A DNA stretch of 64,000 nt, from contig NC_080066.1 of assembly GCF_949987535.1 (NCBI RefSeq), positions 129,312,335 to 129,376,334 on the forward strand, written 5' to 3'. Source of the DNA: Balaenoptera acutorostrata (lineage: Eukaryota; Chordata; Mammalia; Artiodactyla; Balaenopteridae). A program made the position numbers and the translations under genes. Under the pieces are notes generated by a model. It saw nothing but the letters and a program-made list of their open reading frames with translations, had not been told where the DNA came from and searched no databases. Shown here piece by piece: positions 44,450 through 55,990 of the stretch; position 1 is the first letter of the stretch; each line of letters starts with the position of its first letter.

Positions 44450-45530
44450 TGTCGAGTCAACAAACTTATATACATCATCTACCATGAACCAGATCCTGGA
44501 AACACACACATAAATACCCTGACTTTTCCTGCTCTTGTTCTTGCAATGCAGATACATAAGAAGCTAATGTCATAGGGAGATAGAACTGGGAGGGTCTGGG
44601 GAATCCTCGGAGAGGAGGAAATATTTGAGGAGGCATTTGAGAGAAAGTAGATACTTACCAGGAAGATCAGGGAATGATTTCAGGTAGGGGCGTATATGTG
44701 TGTGTTAGGGGGAGACAGAAGAGTCTAAGGAAGCTCGAAAAAACACAAATGGGAACTTTGAGAGGTGCAGAAGAGCATAGCTCACATTTTAGAGTGAGAG
44801 AGGAGCAAGTGAAACAGGGAGAATGGGTATATAATAGAGGGCTTTATAGGCTGTGTAAAGGACTCGGGACTTTATCTTTCAGAAGACGAGCAAGCACAGC
44901 AGGGTTTTAAGTAGGCAATTTATGTGTTTAAGAAATGTCATTCCTGGGACTTCCCTGGTGGCGCAGTGGTTAATAATCCACCTGCCAATGCAGGGGACAC
45001 GAGGTTCAACCCCTGGTCTGGGAAGATCCCACATGCTGCGGAGCAACTGAGCCCATGAACCACAACTACTGAGCCCACGTGTCAAAACTACTGAGCCTAC
45101 GTGTCAAAACTACTGAGGCTGCGTGACACAACTACTGAAGTCCATGCACATAGAGCCCGTGCTCCGCAACAAGAGAAGTCACCACAATGAGAAGCCCGCA
45201 CACCGCAACAAAGAATAGCCCCTGCTCGCCACAACTAGAGAAAGCCCATGCACAGCAACAAAGACCCAATGCAGCCAAAAGTAAATAAATAAAAAATAAA
45301 TATATTTAAAAAAAAAAAAAAGATTAGAAAAGAAAGAGGGTACATGTGTCTTTAAAAAGAAAAAAAAAGAAAAGAAAAATGTCATTCCCTAGGCATATGA
45401 AGGATGGATTAGTGTAGAAAGCCAGGAAGCAGAGAGATTAGTTAGTAAACTGCTGATATTGTCCAGGCAAGAAATGATGAATTAAGTATGAGAGTGGATA
45501 GAAGGGCAAGATACAATCAGGATGATGTGT
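44450..45530. repeat. Copy of the ancient repeat, split by a SINE
   Basis: The left part (44450-44944) has CACATTTTAGAGTGAGAG, AGGCTGTGTAAAGGACTCGG, GACTTTATCTTTCAGAAGAC and AGGGTTTTAAGTAGGCAATT. After the SINE the order continues with AAAGCCAGGAAGCAGAG, GAGATTAGTTAGTAAACTGC and ATATTGTCCAGGCAAGAAAT. It is the same family as 7295-9380 and 33760-34660. Confidence 0.5.
44933..45388 (+). mobile_element. CHR-type SINE, sense, with internal repeats and extra 3' DNA
   Basis: The head GGGACTTCCCTGGTGGCGCA starts at 44947, with the B box GGTTCAACCCCTGG and body to GCAACAAAGACCCAATGCAG. It differs from the other copies in two ways. A 22-bp unit beginning CTACTGAG is repeated three to four times (45067-about 45136). 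Between a first A-rich tail (about 45280-45322) and the right flank there are about 55 more bases ending in a second A-rich run. The flanks AAATGTCATTCC at 44933-44944 and 45377-45388 match perfectly. Confidence 0.93.
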
Positions 45531-46509
45531 CTAGCTCAAAGCTAAGTGTATAATGAATACAAAATGCTTTCTGCCCTAAGGAGATTATATGTTACTTACA
45601 TATTTAATTGTTGGGAGACAGGAGTGAAAACTGATAAAGACACTACAAAATGGCTAAATGTGGTATAAACACATGGTTTGATGAAAAATATATCTATACT
45701 GTTTGGTAATTTGAATACCTCAGTAATTAATAAATCTATATGCTGAAGATATGGCTGAGTGCCTACAAAAGGTATTTCTAGAATTCTCTAGCCTCCCCTT
45801 TTGTCTGAACTTTCTCCAGTGTCATCCTACTGTAGAAATAAAAATCATCATCTTCCTGATAAAATAATAGCTTAGGATAATTCCAAGGAGGAAGTGAATA
45901 TCAAAGGATAGATGTGGCTTAGAGGAAAAGTTAAAGAGTTTTTTAGTAGGAGGCGAACATAAGTACAGGTACAGTGGTAGGAACTGATAAGGTGTGTGGG
46001 AGAGGCAGGAGGGATAATGATTTGACTGAAGCAGAGAATTTGTGTGTGGCACTAAGGTTGACTAAGTATGAGGGGCCTGTTCAGTGTTAATGGAAGATCG
46101 TGGAAATCCAGCTCAGGAATTCACCTGTTAGCTAATAGATTCATATTTATGCCATTATACTGTGGTCATTCATTCCATTTCAATCAAGTTGTTTATTGAT
46201 TTCCAACTTTCAGTCTGCTTGAACACTATAATATATACAGTAGTTGTTTTTGAGCCTGGCTAACTGATACGTTGTGATTTCCTTCTCATCTTTCTTTTCT
46301 CCTTCCTTCGTATTTGTTTGAAAAAAATGACACCAGAGTATTTGTCCCATCATTCTGGATTAGCCAATAATTTAATGGGCACATTCGTATAAATTCATTA
46401 AAAAAAATAAAACATACCTAAGTATGAAGTGTATGGCATCTTTTGAATTGTTCATTTTCAGCATGTAGGCACAGTGTTTATTACCTCATATTTTTACACT
46501 GCCACTTCT
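45531..46509. other. Non-coding, no feature recognised
   Basis: No gene. 45822-46052 has an open frame on the minus strand without known similarity. AT-rich, no clear repeat. Confidence 0.4.
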
Positions 46510-48190
46510 TGTGTTTTTAAAAACAAAATTTAAACATATGATTTTTTTTTTCTAATTTACTGGTTTGTCTTTTTTATTATTGAGTTGTAGGAATTTTTAG
46601 CATATGTTTTACTTAAATGTTTTCCCATATATGTGTGTTCTAAATATTTTCTCCCAATCTTGGGCTTGCCTATTTATTTTCTTAATGATGTATTTTACTG
46701 AACAGAAGTTTTTAATTTTGAAGATGTCTGATTTTTAATTTTTTTGATTTCAAGGCTAATGCTATGTCACGTATAAAAACTTTTGTCTAGATCACAGTGA
46801 TACCCTTCAATTTTCTTCCTTACACCTTATATTTTTGGCTTTAAGTGTATGATCATCTTTAAATAATTTTTGTGTATGTTGTGAGATTTTGTCCATTTAT
46901 GTTTAATGCAATTATTATGTTTAGATTTATGTCTCATTTCACAAGTTATTTGTCTCATCTTTTTCTTATTTTTTCTGTTTCTTCTTTACTGCCTTTTTGA
47001 CTTAATTATGTATCTTTTATTACATGTTTTAATTTCTCTATTGGCCCTTTAGCTATAACTCTTTGCATTATATTTTGTGGTTTCAATAGTTATTAAAGTA
47101 TACATGCTTAATATTGCATTACTGATACTGGAGAGCAGGTTCTTGTCCCATTGCAGAAAGAATTCAGAGAAAAGAAAGTAAAGTGAGGATTTCTTAAACA
47201 ATAGTACACTCTCAAGGGGAGAGCGGGCAGTCTCAGGTGAGTAGCTGCCCTGACTTTCTTTGTCAAGCTGGTTAGTGGGGTGTAGAAATGAAGGAGTGCA
47301 ATATTCATTGGGAAGGGAGGGGTTTGGGGGTCATATTCCCTAATTTTCATCCCAGCTCCACCTTCCCAATGGGAGAGATTTATGTCCTTATTTAGTCTTG
47401 ACTGGAAGTGTCATGGCATCGGTGCATGATGGGAACTTCTTATTTGCAAGGCTAATTTTGTTGTAATGAGAGCATAATGAGCAAAAGGTTACATTCAGAC
47501 ATAGGAGATTCCTGCCTTTTCCCATTTCCTTTGTCTGACCTCAGGACACTTATCACCCCAGAATGTGTGGTTTCCTGTCAGCCTGGAAGTTCCTGCTTTT
47601 CTTTGCTCAAGGACCCCTGTTGTTTACAAGATGTGTGGTTTCCTGCCATTTGGCCCATGCCCCACTTTCTCTGCTCATATCTAGCTAACTGTCTGCTTTA
47701 ACATTACTATATGTAACATCTAAGAACTTTGAATACGATTTATCTTCCTTCATCTTTTGTGCTACTGTCATATATCACATCTACATAAATTACAAAACCT
47801 ACAATAAATATTAATTCTTGATTTAAATTTCTTATTTTAACAAAATTAAGAAAGATATTTTATATTTAGCTACCTGCATAACATTTCAGGTTCTTTTATT
47901 CCATCCTACAAACTCAGGTTTTATTCTACATTTCATTCTGAAACATTTTTTTTTAGGTTATAGGATTCTGGATATACTTTTTCTTTCAGCACATGTTTCA
48001 TTATTTATTTTTCTTTATTGTTCCTGCATTTATTTATACCATTATTTGCCTCTAGCTGCTTTCTCTAGCTTTGGTTGTGATTTTCTCTTCGTCTTTAGTT
48101 TTCAGCAGTTGCAGTTGCCCTATATCTTTACCAATACTTATTTTTAGTCCTTTAAACTTGAGCTCTTTGAGCTGAGGTATAAACTCAACT
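46510..48190 (-). mobile_element. Ancient L1M, antisense, split by a solo LTR
   Basis: The left part (46510-47118) holds TTATTGAGTTGTAGGAATTT, TATTTTCTCCCAATCTTGGG, GAAGTTTTTAATTTTGAAG and, after an internal deletion, TTTATGTTTAATGCAATTAT. After the LTR, 47708-48190 goes on with CATCTTTTGTGCTACTGTCA, TATATCACATCTACATAAAT, ACAAAACCTACAATAAATAT and AGTTTTCAGCAGTTGCAG. This is the order of the endonuclease and ORF1 region of old L1M elements in reverse. Confidence 0.6.
47123..47703. mobile_element. Solo LTR of an ERV1-like element
   Basis: A 581-bp unit starts TGATACTGGAGAGCAGG and ends GTCTGCTTTAACA, so it has the TG…CA ends of a retroviral LTR. It interrupts an old L1 and is flanked by the 4-bp duplication TTAC (47119-47122 and 47704-47707), the length typical of ERV1/gamma-type integration. 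Inside, GTGTGGTTTCCTG(T/C)CA occurs twice (about 47563 and 47634). No internal retroviral genes are present. Orientation and family name are not certain. Confidence 0.7.
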
Positions 48191-48720
48191 ATCTTATTGT
48201 GGTTTTAATTTGCATTGCCCTGATGACCAATGAGGTTGAGAACATTTCCTATGCTTACTGACCATTTGAATTACCTCATTTAAAGTGCCTGTATACTTTT
48301 TTGCCCATATTTTAAAATCAGGTTGACAGTCATTTTCTTATTGATTTATAAGAGTTTTGTATGTGTCCTACATAAAGCCTTTACACATTATGTAAAATGC
48401 ATATACATTCAGTCTTTGGCTCACCATTTTGCTCTTTTAAAGTTGTATTTCAACGTTCTGTGCCATTTTTGTCATATGTTTAATTCTCCACATAATTTAA
48501 GCCACCTAAGACTATTATTATGGTTTTATTTGATCAATATTTACTCACATACTTATGCATTGTTTTAATCCTCTTTCTTCTTATATTTCAATGCTTTCAA
48601 CAGGAATCATTTTTACATCTGCTTGAAGATAGGAAATTTCAGAGTGTATCTGCTGGCAACCAGTTTGCTCAGTTTTGCTTTCCTGTTTTTCTATGTATTT
48701 TTTTGTCTGTGTATTGAAGA
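48191..48720 (-). mobile_element. Second ancient L1M fragment, antisense
   Basis: A new 3'-end start appears: TATTGTGGTTTTAATTTGCA, TTGCCCTGATGACCAATGAG, CTTACTGACCATTTGAATTA, TTTTTTGCCCATATTTTAAA. Then comes an ORF1-region phrase, TTTACATCTGCTTGAAGATA to GTGTATCTGCTGGCAACCAG. It therefore belongs to a separate copy from 46510-48190. Confidence 0.62.
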
Positions 48721-49064
48721 TTATTATTCTAATTATATCATTTTAGTTTAGCCCATGGTCACATCATTTATTCCTCTGTTATTCAGCATTTATTAAATAT
48801 GTTTGTGTGTAATATTGTTTTGAAATGTAAGTAATGAGGACTATAGTATTGATATCATAAGGTAAAGGATAAGGAGAAATTATTGTGTCCTAATCTTTAT
48901 TGTGAGAGCATTGGATTCAAGGCACAGAATGTGAAATAACTTGTATAAGCAAAGTCAAACTGGAAATAATAGTCTAAGATCCAATCATCCTGATATTTAG
49001 CAACATTTCTTACGCTTTATATACATATCCACAAATATCTCATTTATTCATGGAGTTATTCCCC
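48721..49064. other. Non-coding, no feature recognised
   Basis: No gene or repeat that I can name. Confidence 0.4.
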
Positions 49065-49500
49065 TCAGCCCCCATGGGCCTAACACATGCTAGTACTATG
49101 CTAACCAGTGTGTGTATTTTAGTTAGTGAGGTCTTTAGTCTCCTGGAGCTTACAGTCCATTAAGGGAGGGGATAAAGAAAAATAGAAAATAGAATAAGTA
49201 AGAATATAAGATAATTTTCAGATAGTCGTATTTCATAGCAAGCAGAACAGAATAGTAAAATAGAAAGTGACTTTGGGAAGGGGAGGCAACTTAAAATATT
49301 GTAATCAGTGCAATCTCTGAGCTGAGACCCAAGTGAATCTAAGGAGTTTGACGTGCAAAAATCTAGAGAGAGTGAGCTTCAGATAGAGGGAGTAATAAAT
49401 GCAGGGCTCTGATGGTGACACCAGCTTGACTTGTTTATTGAATTTAGTGTGGAACCAAGTGAATGATTTAGAGAATGGTGAACGATGAAGTGAGAGATTT
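49065..49500. repeat. Copy of the ancient repeat (L2-like left part)
   Basis: TAACACATGCTAGTACTATG, CTCCTGGAGCTTACAGTCC, CTCTGAGCTGAGACCCAAGT and AGGGAGTAATAAATGCAGGG follow the family order seen at 7295-7560 and 33760-33960. Confidence 0.5.
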
Positions 49501-50188
49501 TAATTCCCTTTTCATACTTAAAAATCTCATGTCTAGAGACTGACCTTTCATTCTTGAAAGTTGAGTAAAATTACTAAATTCTATTAAAGTGTACAGTTTT
49601 AATCACTTATTTTTGTGTCTTTTATGATATTTATATAGTTAATATCTTTTCTTATTTGTATTTTAGAAATATACATTAATGGTGTGTTTCAGGTAGGTTT
49701 AAGATAATTGGAATAGGTAAATAGCTTCCAGATGTGACAAGTCTGAAGGGGAAGGAGCATTTGTTCTCATGTGTGAATGCTGACATATATGTTTAAAATT
49801 ACTGGGTTTTTTGCTGTAACTTTTATTTCTTAGTCGCTGTTTGGTCATAAGCTTAAGTCAGTAAAAATGGCAATCGAAAATATAATAAAGGTTTATTCAC
49901 AATAGATATACAGCCTATATTAAATAATAATCCACAGAGTTCATATCTGTGCTTTTGTTTACATCAGACTAAATCAAAGTGTCTTTCTCTGTATTTAGAG
50001 TAAGGCAGGAAGTGTCAGAACTTATCTATAAAAGGAATTGAGCGACTGATGTTAATACCGCCGATTTCAAAGACTTGAAGTAACCTAGAATAGTTAGTGC
50101 TTTACATGGAAGCACTTCATAGAATTTTGCCCTAATCTGTAAACCAAAGTATACATTTTCTTTTTTTTTTTTTTTTTTTTGGTGGGGG
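49501..50188. other. Non-coding; T-run at the right end
   Basis: No gene. A run of about 20 T (50161-50180) precedes the SINE target site at 50189. Confidence 0.45.
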
Positions 50189-50562
50189 GAGGAAGTAGTT
50201 TTTTTTTTTTTTTTTTTATAATTTTTTTTTTCCCCTACTTTATTTATTTATTTATTTATTTTTGGCTGTGTTGGGTCTTCGGTTCGTGCGAGGGCTTTCT
50301 CCAGTTGCGGCAAGCGGGGGCCACTCTTCATTGCGGTGCGGGGACCGCTCTTCATCGCGGTGCGCGGGCCTTTCACTATCGCGGCCCCTCCCGTTGCGGG
50401 GCACAGGCTCCAGACGCGCAGGCTCAGCAGCTGTGGCTCACGGGCCCAGCCGCTCCACGGCATGTGGGATCTTCCCAGACCAGGGCTCGAACCCGTGTCC
50501 CCTGCATTAGCAGGCAGACTCTCAACCACTGCGCCACCAGGGAAGCCCGAGGAAGTAGTTTT
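50189..50562 (-). mobile_element. Young CHR-type SINE with 24-bp internal duplication
   Basis: A GC-rich, near-consensus reverse SINE. T-rich tail 50203-50260, body from GGCTGTGTTGGGTCTTCGG, head GCGCCACCAGGGAAGCCC at 50531-50548. The 24-bp segment CCACTCTTCATTGCGGTGCG… at 50321-50344 is repeated at 50345-50368 (CCGCTCTTCATCGCGGTGCG…). Perfect 14-bp flanks GAGGAAGTAGTTTT lie at 50189-50202 and 50549-50562. The 132-codon frame across it is an artefact of SINE sequence. Confidence 0.95.
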
Positions 50563-52469
50563 AAAATGTCATTGTAATCACTTTTTAGAAAGAAATATTG
50601 AAAGTAACTCATTTAATGAAATAATTGTAAGTAAAAATTCATTGAACAATTGATTAAATACTGCCTCAGAAAATCTCTAAATTTCAGTTTAATAAGTTTT
50701 GGTGACTTCATATTTCAGATCAAATATTCACTCCCTAAATGAATTTATCACATCACTTTGAACCCAGTAGATTTTTTTTTACTGTAGAAGAGTAATATGT
50801 CAATAACTTTAGACAAAAGTTGTCAAATGGTTATAGTTTATCAAATGAAACAGGTTTCCAGCAATTCTAGGTATAAAGAAAAAGCAGTCAGGAAATAAAA
50901 TTGCAGCTTGAAATTCACTCTAGCTTTTATCTCAAATTTGTATGTACCCTGAATAAAGATCACTTAAAATAATTAGTTAATCAAATTTAGTACTAGGAAT
51001 GTGCCTGGTGAGTAGAAATTTTGGAGGAATGAATGCACTGTGAGTAGCCATTTAGATTTCCTTTCTACTCTATGTGAACAAAAATTTATGGTAGCTAAAC
51101 ACCTGAAATTTATACGATTACTATTGCTAAAGAAAGAAGAAATGTGAAAGAGATGCAACTTTTTCAAGGAAGTCCATGGAGGAATTTACTTAGTTTCTCA
51201 AGGTCACTGAAGTATCGATAAGTAGGAAACAGATACAGTCAACTCTTAATTATACAGAATCTCTAGAGAAATAGAGATAAATGAAATCCTACTTTTCAAA
51301 TCAGGCATTAGTTTCACCTGTTGATCACCAATGCCTTTGCCAACAGGAATTTGATCTGACAATTGTTTTTCAATCCATTTAATGTCTTCTTATTTTTTGA
51401 TGGAAATGGTAGCAAGAGAAGAAATCTAAATAATCACAACAAATTAGATAACTGAGAGAGAGCCTGCTCAGTGGTCTAGAAACAAGTACAAAACAAGCAA
51501 ATAGTTTCCAAAGTCACACTGTTAATAGGAAATCCAGGACTACCATCCAGTTCCTTTAGAATTTCTAAGATAATATCCTTTTCTTCCTCTAGTATGTGTT
51601 GCTATTGGGGTAAATTAGTAAAAGCATGACTCAGTATAGGTTTTATTATAAGAACATGGAGTATATTTAAATAAAAAGGATTAACATGAACCAATGCATG
51701 TGTGTGTGCATGTATATCTTTTATATTTAAACGTGATCTCAAAGAGGAAGAGTTTCACTGCACTTGAAGAAGAGAAATAAGTAGAGACAATTCAAGAAAG
51801 GGCTTGATGGATTATGTTGCAGAAGACTTGACAGAAGAGAAAAAGGCAATTGCCGGATGAAATCACTACTCTGGTGAGGAGAAAGAAGTGAAACCATTAA
51901 ATTCAGGCTCATCAGTAGTGGTCAGATTATTGCTTACTGTTTGAGGAAAGAGAGAAAGAATAACAACAAAAAAGGGGGGAATAGAATTTTAAAATACCTA
52001 GTTTGAGAATACTGGGAATAGATTTTTTTTAAGTGTCTATTGATTTTAAGGAAATAATTAAATGATAGCCCCTAGCTGAGAAAACCATTTTTTTTTTTTA
52101 CAGAAGCATTTGAGTATTGCTTAGTTCCAAGATAATGAGGTCCATTTATTCTAGGTTTTGAAAAAATATTAATGGTATGATTTTTTTTTTTTTTTACCTT
52201 TCTGAGTTTAAAAAAGGTAGACTATATTAATGATATGTATAGGTATTCATCCTGCAATTTCAAACATTTTCTCTTTGACTGTCACTATTGTTACTTTTAT
52301 TGATATAAGCTCCTGTAATGTATCTGAGAGATGGACATGTTCAGGACTTTGACTTTTTAAATATAGTTTACAAACTTTATCTTAAATAATAAAAATATTT
52401 TTTATTCTAGGTCATTTTATTAAATGATTAGCTGAAGATTTTGGTTAAGAAATATCTAGGTCAGCATTT
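50563..52469. other. Unique non-coding DNA
   Basis: About 1.9 kb without a gene or recognised repeat; short T-runs at 52089-52100 and 52181-52195. Confidence 0.45.
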
Positions 52470-52955
52470 TTATATATTGGAGTATACTTGCTTTACAATG
52501 TTGTGTTAGTTTCTGCTGTACAGCAAAGTGAACCAGCTATACATATACACATACCCCCTCTTTTTTGGATTTCCTTCCCATTTAGGTCACCACAGAGCAC
52601 TGAGTAGAGTTCCCTGTGCTATATAGTCGGTTCTCATTAATTATCTATTTTATACATGGTAGTGTATATATGTTAATCCCAATCTCCCCCTCCATCCCAC
52701 CCCCCCTTCCCCCCTTGGTATCCATACGTTTGTTCTCTATGTCTGTGTCTCTATTTCTGCTTTGCAAATAAGTTCATCTATACCATTTTTCTAGATTCCA
52801 CATATATGCATTAATATATGATATCTGTTTTTCCTCTTTCTGACTTACTTCACTCTGCATGACAGTCTCTAGGTCCATCCACATCTCTGCAAATGGCACA
52901 ATTCTGTTCCTTTTTATGGCTGAATAATATTCCATTGTATATATTTACCACATCA
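52470..52955 (-). mobile_element. 5'-truncated L1 3' end, antisense
   Basis: TATTGGAGTATACTTGCTTT, GTTAGTTTCTGCTGTACAGC, AGAGTTCCCTGTGCTATATA, GTCTGTGTCTCTATTTCTGC, CTTACTTCACTCTGCATGAC and GGCTGAATAATATTCCATTG give the L1 3'UTR in full order. It is the longest of the tail-only L1 copies in the window. I could not find a convincing target-site duplication. Confidence 0.9.
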
Positions 52956-53361
52956 AATACTACTGCTTTAAAATTTATTTTATGAGTCTGGGCAATAATT
53001 TTTGCCTGTTTTTATTTGGTTATGTTAAAACTAGTGTGTTTCCACTGTATTTATCATCATATTTATATTATTTAAAATATGTGTAGGATCAGCATCATGC
53101 CTTAAATTAGAGACATATACTTTGGCTTTAATAATCAGGAAACTAACATCAGTTGCTTATGAAAAACTATTAGCATAATACAACTAATTAGCTGTAACAG
53201 AATAAATATGACAAGAAAAATTTTGAGAAAGTAGTTTGGTGTTTTTAAGACAGCAATTTTGAATAAGTTTTCTTAGGAATGTGTGGAGTTTAGGTATTAT
53301 CACTTTATTGGGAAAATAAAAATCAGAGAACATTTTATAGTTAGAAAAAGTAAAGCCTTAG

Positions 53362-53403
<42 letters not shown>

Positions 53404-53634
53404 TCCACAGGTATATTTACAGTTTCCAAAAAGCCAGATGGCTTGTATTTTCCATGGTCATTGAAATTAGCAATTAGCAAGGGGGAAAAAAAAAGATTTG
53501 GTCTTATACAAAAAATTTTTTAACCTGTCAACTATGATTACTCTAAGGACTTTCTCTATTCAATTCATAATCTCCCCTTTACCACTGTTTCTCATTATTA
53601 TTACTAATAATCTTATCATTATAATTGTTTTGCA
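52956..53634. other. Non-coding; (GT)n(AT)n microsatellite at 53361-53402
   Basis: No gene. A compound run of about 13 GT followed by 8 AT units lies at 53361-53402; the rest is AT-rich unique DNA. Confidence 0.6.
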
Positions 53635-53983
53635 AATATCTAGTCATGATTTTTCTTAATATTTATTTGTTTGTTTATTTAGCTGAGCTGGTCTTCGTTG
53701 TGGCATGTGGAATCTTTAGTTGCAGCATGTGGGATCTTTAGTTGAGGCATGTGGGATCTTTAGTTGTGGCATGTGGGATCTTTTAGTTGTGGCATGTGGG
53801 ATCTTTTAGTTGTGGCATGCGGGATCTTTAGTTGCATGCAGGATTTTTAGTTGCATCATGTGAACTCTTAGTTACAGCATGTGGGATCTAGTTCCCTGAC
53901 CAGGGATCCAACCCAGACCCCCTGCACTGGGAGAATGGAGTCTTAACCACTGGACCACCAGGGAAGTCCCAATATCTGGTCAT
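53635..53983 (-). mobile_element. tRNA-Glu SINE (CHR-1-like) with 22-bp tandem array
   Basis: The tRNA-like head is at the right in reverse (ACCACTGGACCACCAGGGAA with GTCCC, 53945-53970) and includes GATCCAACCC, the B-box complement. The tail is at the left (53651-53685). The body is taken over by a tandem array at 53692-53889: about nine units of 19-23 bp of the form TTTAGTTGTGGCATGTGGGA with TC. The flanks AATATCTAGTCAT (53635-53647) and AATATCTGGTCAT (53971-53983) differ at one base. Confidence 0.92.
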
Positions 53984-54769
53984 AATTAATACAGTTAAGA
54001 TTTATGAATCAATGAAATCATAAAGGAAATATACTTTGTTCTCTATTTGTATTGTTATTAAAGGACCCCTGCTTGATTTTTTAGGTAAGGGTTTAGTTTT
54101 GCCACATGAAACAGGAAAGATGTAAAGAATGGGAAAGATTATTGAAGGAGTTGTACTTAAAATTAGAGATGTGCAAATGCAATTTTCAAGCCAAATTAAT
54201 ATCAATAAAATATCTTCTTTTATTAAAGGACTTTTTTCTGAAACAAGGACTTCATAGAAATCCTGTAAGTGAATATGAGCCTGATATAAAATATTATTCA
54301 TCTGTAGTGAAATTTATCTGCCAAGACAATAAAACGGAAGTATCAGTATGGTTGTTTGAGGAATTAAGAAGAAATGCTTAAATCTATGGATGATCCAAAG
54401 TAAGAATGCAGTAATCATGATTACTATTGTTTTTGTTGCCCCCAAATTATAATCTCCTAGGTAACCAAGAATGGTTTGATGTGTCACAGTAGTAAAATGT
54501 TGGAAATTTTTCTTGTATTTACTCACTCAATCACTCAACAGCTCTTTGTTAAAGCTGTACAATTTGCTAGGCATTGAAGTAGAAAATCTAGTAAAACCCA
54601 CCAGTAAAGGCCAAATGAGAACCCTCGCTGAGAATAAAAACAGTACTTTGAAATGGGGTTCTGGTCCAAATCCATTTAAAATGATCAAAAGGAATAAAAA
54701 TGGAATGAAGGACAGAGAATTGATGGTTTTAAATGTATCAAGTCCTTAATTATTATTTACCAAACATAT
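53984..54769. other. Non-coding; overlapping short open frames
   Basis: Open frames of 91 codons (54106-54381, plus) and 99 codons (54002-54301, minus) overlap each other. Neither resembles a protein I know, and there is no repeat signature. I do not call a gene. Confidence 0.4.
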
Positions 54770-55040
54770 GTTAAACACAGGGTAGGACATTAGAGTTTCA
54801 GAAGTGATAGACATGGTCCAGAACGAAGAAAGCTCACTCTCTAGGGAGTAGATCTGCAACGAGAGATTTACCTTATAAACATGTGATAAATGTTATGATA
54901 GAAATAAGTAGAAAGTATACTGAGAGCTTAAAGTAGTACCTAGTCTAGACAGGGAGTAGCACATAGGGCGATATCCTGGAAAGCTTTTATTTGGTAAGAT
55001 AACATTAACTGAGTTTTGAAGGCTGAATAAAGATTAACTA
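54770..55040. repeat. Fragment resembling the ancient repeat
   Basis: ACATGTGATAAATGTTATGA, TAGAAATAAGTAGAAAGTAT and GAGTTTTGAAGGCTGAATAA fit the L2-like part of the same ancient family. Short and weak. Confidence 0.4.
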
Positions 55041-55742
55041 GAAGAATAAAAAAAGATCTCTCCTACTGTCTTGCTCTCTATCTTAATTGGAAAGTCATTA
55101 ACCCTGAATTAGTCTTTTTTGTTGTTTTTTTAAAAAGTATTTTCTAAGTTTACATGCATAATACAGGATAAACTAAAGGTTGAAAAAGCAAGTGGTATAA
55201 AAGATAAAAAGCTTTCAGATTCCTTTTGAATGCCCAACTATGTGTGGATTTTGGTAATTATGGGTTCAATTACTCATGTACATTTCTACCAGTCCCACAA
55301 ATGACAGTTAAAGGAGAAGAGCATAGTAAACTCAGCCAGAAACTATTTAAAGTGGTTCAGCATTCATTAACTACAAAAACTCTAAATGAAAAAAGTGAGG
55401 TACATTAGGAACTTGGATTCAAGACACAGGGATAGATGTGCAATACCATATCTACTTGGAGTTCTTATACTTTATTGGATCCATAATAATGTGCCAAGGA
55501 ATTATAGAAACTCCAGGATGAAATTTGTATATCTACCTAGAAAATCAATTTTACTGAAAGATTTAGGAAAATATAGTTAGTAGTAAAACACAGAAATACA
55601 AAGCAATCCATGATGGGTTGAGATAATATATGTATGATATCTATATATCTATATATATGTACATGTATCTCCTTTACTTCTTTGGTTTATTTAGGAAAAC
55701 TGTAAAAGACTAAAAGACAGAGAAAAACAGCAAAAAAAAAAA
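55041..55742. other. Non-coding, no feature recognised
   Basis: No gene. An A12 run (about 55732-55743) stands exactly at the left junction of the next L1. Confidence 0.4.
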
Positions 55743-55990
55743 ACAACTTTATCTGCATGTATTGAGATGATCATATGTTTTTTATAATTTATTTTGTTAA
55801 TATGATGTATCACATTGATTGATTTGCAGATGTTGAGCCATCCTTGTATCCCTGGAATAAATCCTACTTGATTGTGCTGTATGATCCTTTTAGTATATTG
55901 TTGGATTGATTTGCTAATATTTTGTTGAGGATATTTACATCTAGGCTCATCAAGGATATTAGCATGTAATATTCTTTCTTTCTTTATTTT

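Noticed and set aside
50179..50577. 132-codon plus-strand frame and overlapping frames on both strands
   Set aside because: Entirely within a tRNA-derived SINE and its T-rich tail; the same frame recurs in the SINEs at 9673 and 30493.
53692..53889. Regular short repeats that could suggest a CRISPR-like array
   Set aside because: The units are directly adjacent without unique spacers, and they sit inside a mammalian SINE with target-site duplications.
54002..54381. Overlapping 99-codon minus and 91-codon plus frames outside recognised repeats
   Set aside because: Length is within chance for this much sequence, neither resembles a known protein, and there is no splice, promoter or poly(A) context that favours either strand. 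A search for conservation in other mammals would decide.
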